Shown here in pieces: positions 35,296 to 46,609 of a stretch of 60,092 nt of DNA. This stretch comes from Pirellulales bacterium (GTDB lineage Bacteria; Planctomycetota; Planctomycetia; Pirellulales; JACPPG01). A program made the position numbers and the translations under genes. Location of the stretch: contig DASZWQ010000064.1 in assembly GCA_035546535.1 (NCBI GenBank), positions 1 to 60,092 on the forward strand. Direction: 5' to 3'. The notes under the pieces were generated by a model. It worked only from the letters and a program-made list of their open reading frames with translations. It did not search any database and was not told the DNA's origin. Position 1 is the first letter of the stretch. Each line of letters begins with the position of its first letter.

Positions 35296-35934
35296 CTAAC
35301 CCGAATGTCGTTTTCGGCGCGTATGTCTCGCCCGGTGCGCTTCCACCTTGGAGCGATTGCCGCAGACGGCCATGCTGCACCAGCGCCGCGCGTGCCCCTT
35401 GGTGCGGTCCAGGAACAACAAAATGCAGTCGGGCCCGGCACAAGCCCGGATGAACCGGAAATCCTCCTGGCAGATTAATTCCGCGGCGGCTGAAACGATA
35501 GGATCCAAGAGCTCGTCGGGCCGCTTCCAGTGGTGGACGCGACGCAGTTCCAGACCGGGTCTCGTTGCGGTGCCGCGGGAAACCGTTTCAACCTGCGAAA
35601 TACTCTTATCTCGAGCTAAACGCTCGTTCAGTGGGCCAAGCGCCGCAGCGGTCGTCCGCAAAGGTTTCCCCATGCGCGAGGTGACAAATCTGCGCAACCA
35701 GGTGCGAAACTTTCGGGCGTCGCCCGCGACTTTGTCCAGGGCGTCGCGCGGCCACTTGGCGCTCTTTTCAACCACCAGCCGATCGATGACCTGAGCTTTC
35801 ACGAGCCAGCGGACCAAATCCTGCCCGTCGCACAGCCAATCGACGGGCGTACCCTGCGGTGCGGCGGTCGTATTGAGAAAATCGAGCGCCAAATGATTGC
35901 CGACGAAAAACGGCGGCGGTCGGTCCACGGACAT
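35296..35934 (-). CDS. CGNR zinc-finger/ABATE-domain regulator
   Basis: This 212-residue protein has an N-terminal ABATE domain (FFVGNHLALDFLNT then a helical region). It ends in a CGNR zinc finger: CAGPDC, a conserved ILLFLDRTKGHARRWCSM helix and the family-naming VCGNRSKVEAHRAR. The four Cys probably bind zinc and the basic end may bind DNA. CGNR proteins are predicted transcription regulators. I chose the ATG at 35934; an ATG at 36024 would add 30 residues unlike the family. It is divergent from a reductase, a dehalogenase, a hydrolase and a MOSC protein, which suggests it controls them. Confidence 0.85.
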   Translation of the reverse strand: MSVDRPPPFFVGNHLALDFLNTTAAPQGTPVDWLCDGQDLVRWLVKAQVIDRLVVEKSAKWPRDALDKVAGDARKFRTWLRRFVTSRMGKPLRTTAAALGPLNERLARDKSISQVETVSRGTATRPGLELRRVHHWKRPDELLDPIVSAAAELICQEDFRFIRACAGPDCILLFLDRTKGHARRWCSMAVCGNRSKVEAHRARHTRRKRHSG

Positions 35935-36080
35935 ACGGAGCCTCTTGGGGTCAGTAACAACTCTACTTCCATAGTAACCAGAAAAAGTGTCGCGAGGCGG
36001 TTGCTCGGACCTTGTAACTTCCATACAATCATTTTACCGGTTACGTAAAGAGAGGAGTGTGGGGCAAGGGAGGGTGTGCC

Positions 36081-37055
36081 ATGCGCGCGATTCTCAGAAC
36101 CGGTTTCGGCGGCCCTGAAGTCCTGGTCATTCGCGACATTCCCGAGCCGGAGCCCAAAGCGGGCCACGTGGTGATCGAAGTCAAGGCATTCGGCCTGAAC
36201 CATGCCGAATTGCACATGCGCCAAGGCAAATGGGCCGAGATCGCCGATGTGAGCGGCATCGAGTGCGTCGGCCTCGTCAAATCCTGCCCCGGCGGCGAGT
36301 TTCCCGTTGGGGCGAAAGTGGCCGCGCTGATGGGCGGATTGGGCCGCACGATCAATGGCAGCTACGCCGAGTTCACGCGAGCGCCGGTTTCGAATGTGGC
36401 GCTGATCGACGCCGACTTGCCCTGGGCGGAACTAGCCGCGATTCCCGAAACATACGCCACGGCCTGGACGTGCCTGTTCCGGAATCTGGACATTCAAAGG
36501 GGCCAGTTGCTCGTGATCCGTGGTGCGACTTCATCATTCGGACAAGCCGCGGTGAAGATGGCGGTCAACGCCGGCGCGCGGGTCATCGGCACGACGCGCA
36601 ATCGGGAACGCTTCGCCCACCTCGAAAAGATAGGAGCCGAGCGCTGCGAGATCGAGCGGCCTGATCTATCGCAGCATATCGCCGAAGCCAAGAAGATCGA
36701 TGCGGTGCTCGACCTGGTGGGCAATAGCGTCCTGCTCGACTCGCTGGCGATGCTCCGGCGCGGTGGGCGCTCCTGCCTGGCCGGCTGGCTCGGCGGTCTC
36801 GCCCCGATCGCGGATTTCAATCCGCTTTTGCAAATGGCCAGCGGCGTGTACCTGACCTTCTTCGGTAGTTTCGTCTTCGGCACGCCGGGCTTTCCGCTCG
36901 CGGATGTTCCACTGGCGAAGATTGCCGCCGATGTCGCGGCCGGACGGCTCGATGCCAAACCGACCCGTGTGTTTCGATTCGAAGAGATCGCCGAAGCGCA
37001 CCGGGTCATGGAAGCCAACGAGGCCGGCGGCAAAATGGTGGTGGTTCATCAATGA
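36081..37055 (+). CDS. zinc-independent quinone-reductase-type medium-chain dehydrogenase
   Basis: This 324-residue NADPH-dependent oxidoreductase belongs to the medium-chain dehydrogenase superfamily, quinone-reductase branch. The GroES-like half opens MRAILRTGFGGPEVLVI and contains FGLNHAELHMRQG. The nucleotide loop is RGATSSFGQAAVKMA, and the rest matches quinone oxidoreductases. The structural zinc Cys cluster and catalytic zinc ligands of alcohol dehydrogenase are absent. The ribosome site GGGAGGG precedes the ATG at 36081. The gene is divergent from the CGNR regulator and overlaps the next gene by four bases (ATGA). A role in reducing reactive quinones or enones is likely. Confidence 0.87.
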   Translation: MRAILRTGFGGPEVLVIRDIPEPEPKAGHVVIEVKAFGLNHAELHMRQGKWAEIADVSGIECVGLVKSCPGGEFPVGAKVAALMGGLGRTINGSYAEFTRAPVSNVALIDADLPWAELAAIPETYATAWTCLFRNLDIQRGQLLVIRGATSSFGQAAVKMAVNAGARVIGTTRNRERFAHLEKIGAERCEIERPDLSQHIAEAKKIDAVLDLVGNSVLLDSLAMLRRGGRSCLAGWLGGLAPIADFNPLLQMASGVYLTFFGSFVFGTPGFPLADVPLAKIAADVAAGRLDAKPTRVFRFEEIAEAHRVMEANEAGGKMVVVHQ

Positions 37056-37798
37056 ACGCCCGCTCTCGCGGCAAAGCAACCCCGCGATCGACGCCCAGAC
37101 GCGGCCGACCGCGCGGTCCGCGGCCGTCGGTCCTGATCTTTGACGTCAACGAAACGCTGCTCGACATCGAATCGTTGAACCCGCTATTTCAGCGGCTGTT
37201 CGGCGACGAGCGCGTGTTGCGAGAATGGTTCGGACAACTCGTGTTGTACTCCATGACGTTGACCCTGGCAGGCCTGTACAAGGATTTCATCACCCTTGGA
37301 GAAGGGGCGTTCGAAATGCTTGCCACAATTCATAAAGCAAAGGTCAGTCCAGCAGACCTGGAGAATCTCAAACAAGGAATGCTGTCGATGCCTGCTCATC
37401 CGGACGTGGGCAGTGGCCTGAGGAAATTGCAGGCAGCGGGATTTCGGATGGTCACGTTGACGAATTCGCCCTCCCGTCCGAGCGGAAAGTGTCCGCTGCA
37501 GACTGCCGGTCTGGCGCACTTCTTCGAAAGGCAGTTCAGCGTCGAGACGGCACGTGCCTTCAAGCCGGCGTCAATCCTTTACCACATGGTGGCGCAAGAT
37601 CTCGACGTGGCCCCGGCCGATTGTTGCCTTATTGCCGCCCATGTTTGGGACACGGTCGGAGCGCAAAGCGCGGGACTTTCGGCAGGCTTGATCACGCGAC
37701 CCGGTAACGCGCCGCTGCCGGTGAGGGGACTACCCCAACCGGACTTCGTAGCCGCAAGCCTGCCGGCGCTTGCCACGAAGATCATCAAAGAGCGCTAA
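37052..37798 (+). CDS. haloacid dehalogenase type II family hydrolase
   Basis: This 248-residue HAD-superfamily protein resembles L-2-haloacid dehalogenases. After a basic leader of about 25 residues comes the nucleophile motif FDVNETLLD with the catalytic Asp. The Ser/Thr motif is LTNSPSRPSG and the Lys motif region is ARAFKPASILYH. The last motif, AAHVWDTVGAQSAGL, matches the type II haloacid dehalogenase pattern. The start overlaps the reductase stop, so the two are co-translated. Such enzymes remove halide from haloalkanoates, but the substrate here is not known. The alpha/beta hydrolase downstream would fit a detoxification set. Confidence 0.85.
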   Translation: MNARSRGKATPRSTPRRGRPRGPRPSVLIFDVNETLLDIESLNPLFQRLFGDERVLREWFGQLVLYSMTLTLAGLYKDFITLGEGAFEMLATIHKAKVSPADLENLKQGMLSMPAHPDVGSGLRKLQAAGFRMVTLTNSPSRPSGKCPLQTAGLAHFFERQFSVETARAFKPASILYHMVAQDLDVAPADCCLIAAHVWDTVGAQSAGLSAGLITRPGNAPLPVRGLPQPDFVAASLPALATKIIKER

Positions 37799-37868
37799 TT
37801 AAATGCCAGGAAGAGGTTTGATGAACAGCAGCGGCCAATGAACTGTTACGCAGGATCGAGGTGATTCC

Positions 37869-38753
37869 ATGACTACCGCCGCAAGCGTCGCTCATCGTAC
37901 GGTCAAAGTCCGTGACTTGGACATCTTCTACCGCGAGTCTGGTCCAAAGGCAGCTCCGACCGTGCTTATGCTGCACGGGTTTCCTACCAGCTCGCAGATG
38001 TTTCGCAACCTGATCCCTGCGCTGGGGGAAGAATTCCACGTGGTGGCCCCCGACTATCCTGGATTTGGTCACAGCGCGATGCCACCGCGCGACAAGTTTG
38101 CCTATACGTTTGAAAATCTGGCGGATGTTGTCGACGAGTTCACCGCCGCGCTTGGTCTGTCGAAGTATGCGCTGTACGTGCAGGATTATGGCGCGCCCGT
38201 CGGCTTTCGCTTGGCCTCGCGAAATCCCGAACGGGTCACGGCCATCGTGGTGCAAAATGGCAATGCCTACGTCGAAGGGCTGGACAACGAATTCTGGAAG
38301 CCGATCAAGGCATACTGGCAGGAGCCGGACAACCCCGAGAAGCGAAATGCGCTGCGGCCGTTTCTCAAGGTCGAGGCCACGCGATGGCAGTACACGCACG
38401 GAGTGCCGCGGCCCGAGCTGATTGCGCCCGATGGCTGGACGACGGATCAGTATCTGCTCGATCGGCCCGGCAATGACGAGATCCAGCTCGACCTGTTCCT
38501 GAGTTATGGCAGCAATCCGCCGCTTTACCCGAAGTGGCAGGAGTATTTTCGCCGGCATCAACCGCCAATGTTGATCATGTGGGGAAAGAATGACGAGATA
38601 TTCCCCGCGGCGGGTGCCGAGCCGTACAAACGCGATCTCAAGAATCTGGAATTCCATCTGCTCGACGCGGGGCATTTCGCGCTCGAGTCGAACGGGCCGG
38701 AGATGGCACGACGGATGCGCGACTTTCTCGCACGGCATGTCAAGAATCGATAA
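37869..38753 (+). CDS. alpha/beta hydrolase (haloalkane dehalogenase/epoxide hydrolase-like)
   Basis: This 294-residue alpha/beta hydrolase shows the oxyanion motif LHGFPTSS and [12 protein letters not shown]. The nucleophile motif is VQDYGAPVG, where Asp replaces the Ser of esterases, as in epoxide hydrolases and haloalkane dehalogenases. A His motif, [10 protein letters not shown], is near the C-terminus. The cap-domain segment follows residue 150. The gene starts 70 bases after the dehalogenase-like gene, on the same strand. With its neighbours it suggests hydrolytic removal of epoxides or halides. The precise substrate is not determinable from sequence. Confidence 0.88.
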   Translation: MTTAASVAHRTVKVRDLDIFYRESGPKAAPTVLMLHGFPTSSQMFRNLIPALGEEFHVVAPDYPGFGHSAMPPRDKFAYTFENLADVVDEFTAALGLSKYALYVQDYGAPVGFRLASRNPERVTAIVVQNGNAYVEGLDNEFWKPIKAYWQEPDNPEKRNALRPFLKVEATRWQYTHGVPRPELIAPDGWTTDQYLLDRPGNDEIQLDLFLSYGSNPPLYPKWQEYFRRHQPPMLIMWGKNDEIFPAAGAEPYKRDLKNLEFHLLDAGHFALESNGPEMARRMRDFLARHVKNR

Positions 38754-38792
38754 CCGTTCCAAAATCCAAACGAGATGCAGAAGTCTTGAGCC

Positions 38793-39428
38793 ATGCGTGT
38801 AGCGTCCGTCAATGTCGGCATGCCGCAAGAGGTGACGTGGCAGGGGGAGATCGTGACCACGGGCATTTTCAAGAAGCCAGTCGCGGGTCGGATCGCGCTA
38901 CGCACTTTGAACTTCGATGGCGATCGACAGGCCGATCTGACCGTACACGGTGGTCCTGACAAAGCCGTGTATGCCTACCCACGCGAGCATTACCCAGACT
39001 GGGAAGCGGTTGTCGGCCGGTCGTTGCTTCCCGGTGCGTTCGGCGAGAACCTCACAACCGAAGGTCTTCTCGAGGATCAGGTCTGTATCGGTGACGAATA
39101 CCGCATCGGCACGGCGCGAATGGTCGTGACTCAGCCGCGGCTCCCTTGCTACAAGTTGGGTCTCCTCTTCGGCGATCCGCACATCATCAAAGCGTTTCTC
39201 GAGTCGCGCCGACCGGGCATCTATTTCGCGGTGACCGAAGAGGGCCAGGTCGGGTCCGGCGATGTGATCGAGCTTGTCCACAGGGACGAACGTCGGGTCT
39301 CGGTCACCGACATGCTGCGGTTGATCTTCACCAAGACGCCCGCGGCAAGCGATTTGCGAAAAATCCTCGGGATTCCCAGATTGGCGGCTGTGTGGCGCAC
39401 GGAGTTTGAGTCGCGGCTGAGTGAATGA
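38793..39428 (+). CDS. MOSC domain protein (YiiM-like)
   Basis: This 211-residue protein is a MOSC-domain member related to YiiM, which binds molybdenum cofactor and reduces N-hydroxylated compounds. The fold shows DRQADLTVHGGPDKAVYAYP, the conserved FGENLTTEGL and, in the expected cofactor position, QPRLPCYKLG with its Cys. It closes the group of four plus-strand genes opposite the CGNR regulator, 39 bases after the hydrolase. A role in detoxifying N-oxides fits with the rest of the cluster. Length agrees with the family (about 210-225). Confidence 0.87.
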   Translation: MRVASVNVGMPQEVTWQGEIVTTGIFKKPVAGRIALRTLNFDGDRQADLTVHGGPDKAVYAYPREHYPDWEAVVGRSLLPGAFGENLTTEGLLEDQVCIGDEYRIGTARMVVTQPRLPCYKLGLLFGDPHIIKAFLESRRPGIYFAVTEEGQVGSGDVIELVHRDERRVSVTDMLRLIFTKTPAASDLRKILGIPRLAAVWRTEFESRLSE

Positions 39429-39805
39429 CGGCGTGCGGCCAAAACGCTAGGACGATAAAGAGATCCAGCTTTGCCCGTTCTCCTTCCTGCGCGCCGCTGA
39501 CGTCCAAGTGCGCTCAGACGCACGCGATCTCGCGCCTCACTTCGCTTCGCATATGCGCGCTCGCAGCATCGCGTGAAGTGGCCAATTCCAATTTGAATAT
39601 CGAATCGTCGTTTGTTAGCATCGCCACCGCCTTACACGTGTTCTGTCGCTGCGAACGTGTCGCAAGCGATAAGTGAATCTCCCATTAGCCACAAGAAGGA
39701 GGTAGCGATGCGCGCGGAGCGCTGATGGCCGCTAGCGACGCAAGGCTTTTCGAAAACGAGGTGAGAGGGCGATCGATCGTTCAACAAGCGCGGAGAAGGG
39801 TTTTT
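39429..39805. other. intergenic region holding a strong ribosome site and a 5-codon frame
   Basis: Most of this interval is featureless. At 39696-39710 a near-perfect AAGGAGGT ribosome site precedes ATG and a five-codon frame (MRAER, stop). That stop overlaps an ATG at 39725 which is in frame with the glycoside-hydrolase-like gene, although an in-frame TAA at 39836 intervenes. No other gene is seen. Confidence 0.55.
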
Positions 39806-39838
39806 ATGACGGATATTGCTTTACCGACCGTCGACTAA
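39806..39838 (+). other. possible true gene start, followed by an in-frame TAA
   Basis: ATG at 39806 has a ribosome site (GGAGAAGGG) and encodes MTDIALPTVD before TAA at 39836-39838. The frame then continues without interruption as TVSGATTISILCDTPVDYVQ into the large gene. TAA could be one base away from CAA, AAA or GAA. Confidence 0.6.
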
Positions 39839-39868
39839 ACGGTCAGCGGCGCCACGACCATTTCCATT

Positions 39869-42823
39869 TTGTGTGACACGCCTGTCGACTACGTCCAATT
39901 GACCGTCGATGGCACGACAAACCTTACCAAGCTGTACACCTTGCAGGGTTTCGGTGCGCCCTTTACGGCCACCGTGCCCTTCGATAGCACGATTTGCAGT
40001 CAAGGCGAGCATTCGCTCCAAGCGACGGCCTACACCGGCACGTTTCGCAATATCAACCCCACTTCGATCAGTGGCTGCGTGCTGTGGGTGGACTTTGCCG
40101 ACACGAGCCATCTCACCATTTCCAGCGGCACGGTGACCAGCGTCAACGACAAAAGTGGCGTCAACGCTGCTTTTTCGGTTCCTTCCGGGTCGTCGGCGCC
40201 GGTCTATTCGGAAGACCGGTACAACGGCCAAGGGGTCGCGCAATTTACTCAATCGAGTAACCAGCTTTTGCAAAGCACGAGCAGTCTCTCGGCAACCGTG
40301 GGTGACGTGTTCGCGGTCGTCCATTTCCAGGGAAACCCGACGGGAGACATCGTGCTCGGCGCCGCGTCAAACAGCACTAATTTGTTGGAGTGCCAGGCGC
40401 AGTCGTCTGTGATGAACATGAACAGCCAGTCGACTGCCCACGGAGCGCGCAACATCTCTGCCACCGGCACCGGCTCGGCCATGGTTCTCAATGGCATGTA
40501 TCTGATGCAATGGCGTTGCACTGGTTCCGCCTATCAGATGTGGATGAACGGCATCTCGCTGGGCACAACCACGACGGGCAACGATGGCGCCAACTGGTTT
40601 GGGAGTTTGTCGGGAACAGCCAACATCACGCTGGGAGGCTTGAAATACAGCGGCACCGCGCTCTACGGAACCCTGGAGATCGCCGAGGTCATCGCGTTCA
40701 ACCACGTACTCGGTTCCACCGACCGCCAGCATGTCGAAGGTTACCTGGCGGAAAAATGGGGAGTTCCCGATTACACGGCGCAAACGATCAGCTATTCGAG
40801 CCAATCCACGGACACGATCACGTTCAACGTCGACAACGCGGCCGGCTTGACGCTGCCGACGATCGCCCATCACTTTCCACACATCAAGACGTATCACTAC
40901 CAGTATCAATCGATGAGCGAGGCGGACCAGGTCTTGGCGGAATCGTCGCTCGACCTGGGCGTGATCAGTACTCCATCCGACGTCGAGATCATCCAGGCGG
41001 CGGGGGCGACGATGAGCGTGGGGACGTACGTATGCGTCACCAAGCTGTCGTGGTACCAGATACTTGATCTCTGCAATTGGCTCGACGATCAATCGGTCGA
41101 TCGGGAAGATGCTTTCTTCCACGCCAGCCCCAACCAAGCCATTATGAGCACGAACTTTGGCGCTCAAGGTTTCCCCGTGCGGTGGTGGTGGGACGCTCAA
41201 TCGTACACCGCAAGCACCAGCACGATGACCGGTTTGTATACGCTGCAACCGGGACATTCCACGTTGGACGGCGCCCCGACGAAGTTCAACGACGGCACGA
41301 GCCACGTCACGCTTGGTGCGAACATGAACGACGCCATCTGGCTGGGCTACCCCGAGAAGTTCGATGAAATCAATTGGACCTTCTCGACGCCCGCCAGTGG
41401 TGGCTGGACCGCGGTGCTCGAGTACCCCACCGCGGTTGATGCCAACAGCGTTCCCACTACGTGGGGAACAATCACGTTGGCGAGCGATACCACCAGCGGA
41501 TGCACGGCCAGTGGCCGGATGCACTGGGACGCCTCGCTACTCACCGATTGGGTGAAGGCTTACAGCGTGCCCGACGGTGCGGCGATGCTCAGATACCCGA
41601 ATCCGGCGCTCGTACCCTCGACCGGCATGCAAGGCTACTACGTCCGGCTAAGAACAACAGCCACCGGCACAACGCCGATTGTAACCGATTGCCACGCCAG
41701 CAATTACTTGAACCAGAGCGGCACCAGTCCGGCGGGCACGGTGCATACCTGGCCGGCTGCCTTTGACCTCGACGGTGACAATTATCTGAACGACTCGGAG
41801 TACTCGGCCGCCGGATCGCCGACGAATGGCAGCGGCAATCAAGTCAAGTTCAAGTATCAATCACGTTTCGTGACCGGCTATGGCTCCAACGTGCTGTGGT
41901 CCAACGTCCAAAGTTCCAACTGGCAGCTGTGGGTCGCGGAATACGTGGATCGCATACGCGTGGCCTACCCGATGTACGACGGCCTGTTCCTCGACGAATC
42001 ATCCGTGGGCGACAACGGCTTTGGCGTCAATCAGACCGTCGAGGATTCAACCGGCTACGGCGAGGGTTACGGCGGGCTGCTCAATTTACTGTGGCGGTTT
42101 ATTCCACACGGCCCCAGAGGACAACGCTTTTTCATCCTTAACATGGGTCGAACGGCGGCGCCGGCACGCGTTTTGGGACAATGTCCCATGGCTTGGCGCG
42201 AAGACATGCTGAAGGACACCGACGGCTGGTCGCGGTTTTGGGACAACAAGAATGTTCTTGATACGACGGCTGGCCTTTTCTGTCCGGAGCCCGTGCAGGT
42301 TGTGGATACCTTCTGCACCTATGCGAATTCCACGCAGGCGCCGCAAGACTTTACGAAAATGGCGTTCCTGGCCTATTACTATTGCCTTGCTCGTCCGGGC
42401 ACGTACTTCCAGCCGTTCGGCAACAACACTGGTGCCGAGAACGTACAGCCCGACCCCACGCACCCCGACCAATTCCAGCCGAATCGCTGGATACCGTTTA
42501 TCAACGTGGATGTCGGTCAACCGGTGGGGGACTGCTACATTTTCGCCGGTGGGCCTACGGTGCCTGACCCCACGGCGAGCGGCTACTATTACGAGGTCAT
42601 CGGCCGCAACTATACGAACGCGTTGGTGCTCTTCAAGCCGCTCTCGGACGACGGCACCGGTACAGTGAACACGGACACGATCACGACGGTCACCACGCAT
42701 GATTTGCCGGCAGGGACCTGGTATCCCCTCAATTCGGATGGCTCGATCACGCGCGTGCCGGTCACCTCGGTGACGCTGGCCAATGGGCACGGCGCGATTT
42801 TCTTGAATACGATCACTCCGTAA
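39869..42823 (+). CDS. large glycoside-hydrolase-like protein with LamG-type module; start disrupted
   Basis: From a TTG at 39869 the frame encodes 984 residues. The first 55 are the end of an Ig-like domain (VQLTVDG then HSLQATAYTG). Residues about 65-270 form a LamG-like lectin module. From about 290 the protein resembles a secreted TIM-barrel glycosidase, with a candidate acidic catalytic region DGLFLDESSVGDNGFG near 704 and a beta-rich C-terminus. There is no signal peptide. The natural start is probably the ATG at 39806 or 39725, but an in-frame TAA at 39836 separates it from the rest. The Ig domain would be truncated by starting at 39869, so this may be a pseudogene. I cannot assign a CAZy family. 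Confidence 0.6.
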   Translation: MCDTPVDYVQLTVDGTTNLTKLYTLQGFGAPFTATVPFDSTICSQGEHSLQATAYTGTFRNINPTSISGCVLWVDFADTSHLTISSGTVTSVNDKSGVNAAFSVPSGSSAPVYSEDRYNGQGVAQFTQSSNQLLQSTSSLSATVGDVFAVVHFQGNPTGDIVLGAASNSTNLLECQAQSSVMNMNSQSTAHGARNISATGTGSAMVLNGMYLMQWRCTGSAYQMWMNGISLGTTTTGNDGANWFGSLSGTANITLGGLKYSGTALYGTLEIAEVIAFNHVLGSTDRQHVEGYLAEKWGVPDYTAQTISYSSQSTDTITFNVDNAAGLTLPTIAHHFPHIKTYHYQYQSMSEADQVLAESSLDLGVISTPSDVEIIQAAGATMSVGTYVCVTKLSWYQILDLCNWLDDQSVDREDAFFHASPNQAIMSTNFGAQGFPVRWWWDAQSYTASTSTMTGLYTLQPGHSTLDGAPTKFNDGTSHVTLGANMNDAIWLGYPEKFDEINWTFSTPASGGWTAVLEYPTAVDANSVPTTWGTITLASDTTSGCTASGRMHWDASLLTDWVKAYSVPDGAAMLRYPNPALVPSTGMQGYYVRLRTTATGTTPIVTDCHASNYLNQSGTSPAGTVHTWPAAFDLDGDNYLNDSEYSAAGSPTNGSGNQVKFKYQSRFVTGYGSNVLWSNVQSSNWQLWVAEYVDRIRVAYPMYDGLFLDESSVGDNGFGVNQTVEDSTGYGEGYGGLLNLLWRFIPHGPRGQRFFILNMGRTAAPARVLGQCPMAWREDMLKDTDGWSRFWDNKNVLDTTAGLFCPEPVQVVDTFCTYANSTQAPQDFTKMAFLAYYYCLARPGTYFQPFGNNTGAENVQPDPTHPDQFQPNRWIPFINVDVGQPVGDCYIFAGGPTVPDPTASGYYYEVIGRNYTNALVLFKPLSDDGTGTVNTDTITTVTTHDLPAGTWYPLNSDGSITRVPVTSVTLANGHGAIFLNTITP

Positions 42824-42846
42824 GCCAGCGCGACTCGCAGTTCCTC

Positions 42847-42888
42847 GAACCGCCCTCGAATCAACCGATTCGCGGGCGGTTCTTGTTT
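42847..42888 (+). terminator. intrinsic terminator after the glycoside-hydrolase-like gene
   Basis: GAACCGCCC (42847-42855) pairs with GGGCGGTTC (42874-42882). An inner stem CGAATC/GATTCG closes around the loop AACC. The long stem is followed by TTGTTT. It is the strongest terminator in the window and separates the broken gene from katG. Confidence 0.85.
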
Positions 42889-43076
42889 GGCATGCAAGGA
42901 GGCGCGTTCATCCATGCCGGCTCCTCTCCGTTCGGCCCGAATTGCGCATGTTGTTTCCTCCCGAGGCGGGCGTTACGATTCGAGCGATCGGAAGCTTCCG
43001 CGCTCACGGTCGCAAGGACGAAGCAGCACTCCCTGAAGCCGTGGCAGCTTTCGAAAATGATTTGCGAAACGTACCG

Positions 43077-43096
43077 CGCGATCGACGAAGATCGCG
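43077..43096. promoter_or_regulatory. inverted repeat in the katG upstream region
   Basis: CGCGATC and GATCGCG form a perfect 7-base inverted repeat around GACGAA, 48 bases before the katG ATG. It may be an operator for a peroxide-responsive regulator, but the sequence does not match a site I recognise. Confidence 0.35.
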
Positions 43097-43107
43097 CCAT
43101 AAAAATA

Positions 43108-45324
<2,217 letters not shown>

Positions 45325-45366
45325 ACCACGAGACGACGTGTTCGCCAGTTATGGCGATTTACGAAG

Positions 45367-46389
45367 CTAAGCCGCTGCCGAGCGCTCGTGAGAAGCCATC
45401 CGTAGCTCGCGAGCCCGTGCCGACGCGGCGCACAGCGCGATGCGCCGCCGGACGAAGCGCGGCGCGAAGAGGTATTCGCCGACATAGCGCCGCAGCATGC
45501 CGAGCCTCATGCGGAGATAATCCGCGCGGAGGTGATAGTGCGCGACGCTGCCACGGCGGAGGGCGGCCATGGTCGTCGCATAGCCGTCGGCCGGCAGGAA
45601 TGACTCTTGCGGCGTTGCCTTGCGTAGTAACAGGCGCAAGTTCGGATCGTCGGCCAGCGCGTACTCGGCGGCAACTTCAAAGCCTGCCCGGCGCGCTGCC
45701 GCCTCGAGTGTGCCGCGCGTGAAGTTGTAAATGTGACCGAAGTGCAGCATTTGCTCGACGGCGGCGAACGGCGCGGCGAAGTTTGGGCATTCCAGATACA
45801 GCCGCCCGCCGGGCCGCAACATCTGAAAAATCTGAGCGAGTGCCTGGCGTGGCGAGGCAAGGTGCTCGATCACGTGTACCAAGAGCACCACATCAAACTG
45901 CGGCTCGGCCGGCACGTCCGCCAGGTAAGCGATACGGACGCGGGCGTGCAGCTTCGTCGCGCCGTAGGCGCAAAAGCCTTCGTTGGGTTCGATGCCTTGC
46001 GCGTCGTAGCCGGCCAGGTCGAAGACTTGCACCGTACAGCCGATGCCGGACCCCACTTCGAGGATTCGCTCGCCGGGCGCCAGGTGCGGAGTCAGCCGCT
46101 CGAGGATTAGTTCCCCTTTTCGCCACGCCCGCATGATGCGCCGCGGCGACGGGCTGACCTCGCCTTTGTACTGCCGGCGATACTCGTGGGCATAAAACGT
46201 GTCCAGTTCCTGGGCGCTGGGCAGAATCGCGTGTTGCACCAGGCCGCAGCACCGACAAACAACGGTGGCAAGCGGCTGGACGCGCCGATCGCGCCGTGCG
46301 ATCTCGTCGAAGCGCTCCTCGCCGCACAGATCGCAACCATGATTGACGGCCGTGTGGATGTCGGCCGATCCAGCTGCGGGTTTATTCAT
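45367..46389 (-). CDS. class I SAM methyltransferase with N-terminal zinc-binding region
   Basis: This 340-residue methyltransferase has an N-terminal zinc-ribbon-like segment (CDLCGEERFD then CRCCGLVQ). It has a SAM-binding domain with ILEVGSGIGCTVQVF, the acidic residue in AQGIEPNEG and the strand FDVVLLVHVIEHL. The order, two Cys pairs followed by a class I domain, recalls sugar C- or O-methyltransferases used in deoxysugar or surface-glycan synthesis. An rfbAB pair lies about 13 kb away, but no direct link is visible. The acceptor is not determinable here. It converges on katG with a 42-base gap. Confidence 0.85.
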   Translation of the reverse strand: MNKPAAGSADIHTAVNHGCDLCGEERFDEIARRDRRVQPLATVVCRCCGLVQHAILPSAQELDTFYAHEYRRQYKGEVSPSPRRIMRAWRKGELILERLTPHLAPGERILEVGSGIGCTVQVFDLAGYDAQGIEPNEGFCAYGATKLHARVRIAYLADVPAEPQFDVVLLVHVIEHLASPRQALAQIFQMLRPGGRLYLECPNFAAPFAAVEQMLHFGHIYNFTRGTLEAAARRAGFEVAAEYALADDPNLRLLLRKATPQESFLPADGYATTMAALRRGSVAHYHLRADYLRMRLGMLRRYVGEYLFAPRFVRRRIALCAASARARELRMASHERSAAA

Positions 46390-46609
46390 TAAAGCGATAT
46401 CCCCTCGCAGGTGCAGTTCCCCGAAGGCACGGACGAAATTGGCGGCGGGAGAAAATAAGAAGATACCGCATTTCCGTCAAGATCAGACAAGTGGCCGAGC
46501 CGCGCAAAAGTCTGGGCTCGCCGCGGTAGCGATGCATTACTGAAGATGCGATCGAACTGATGGATGAATGGGGAGTGCGCCGTAGCGCGGCGAACACACC
46601 TTTACGGCG

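Noticed and set aside
35935..36024. N-terminal extension of the CGNR protein from an ATG at 36024
   Set aside because: The extra 30 residues do not resemble the family start and lie in the divergent promoter region; the ATG at 35934 fits better.
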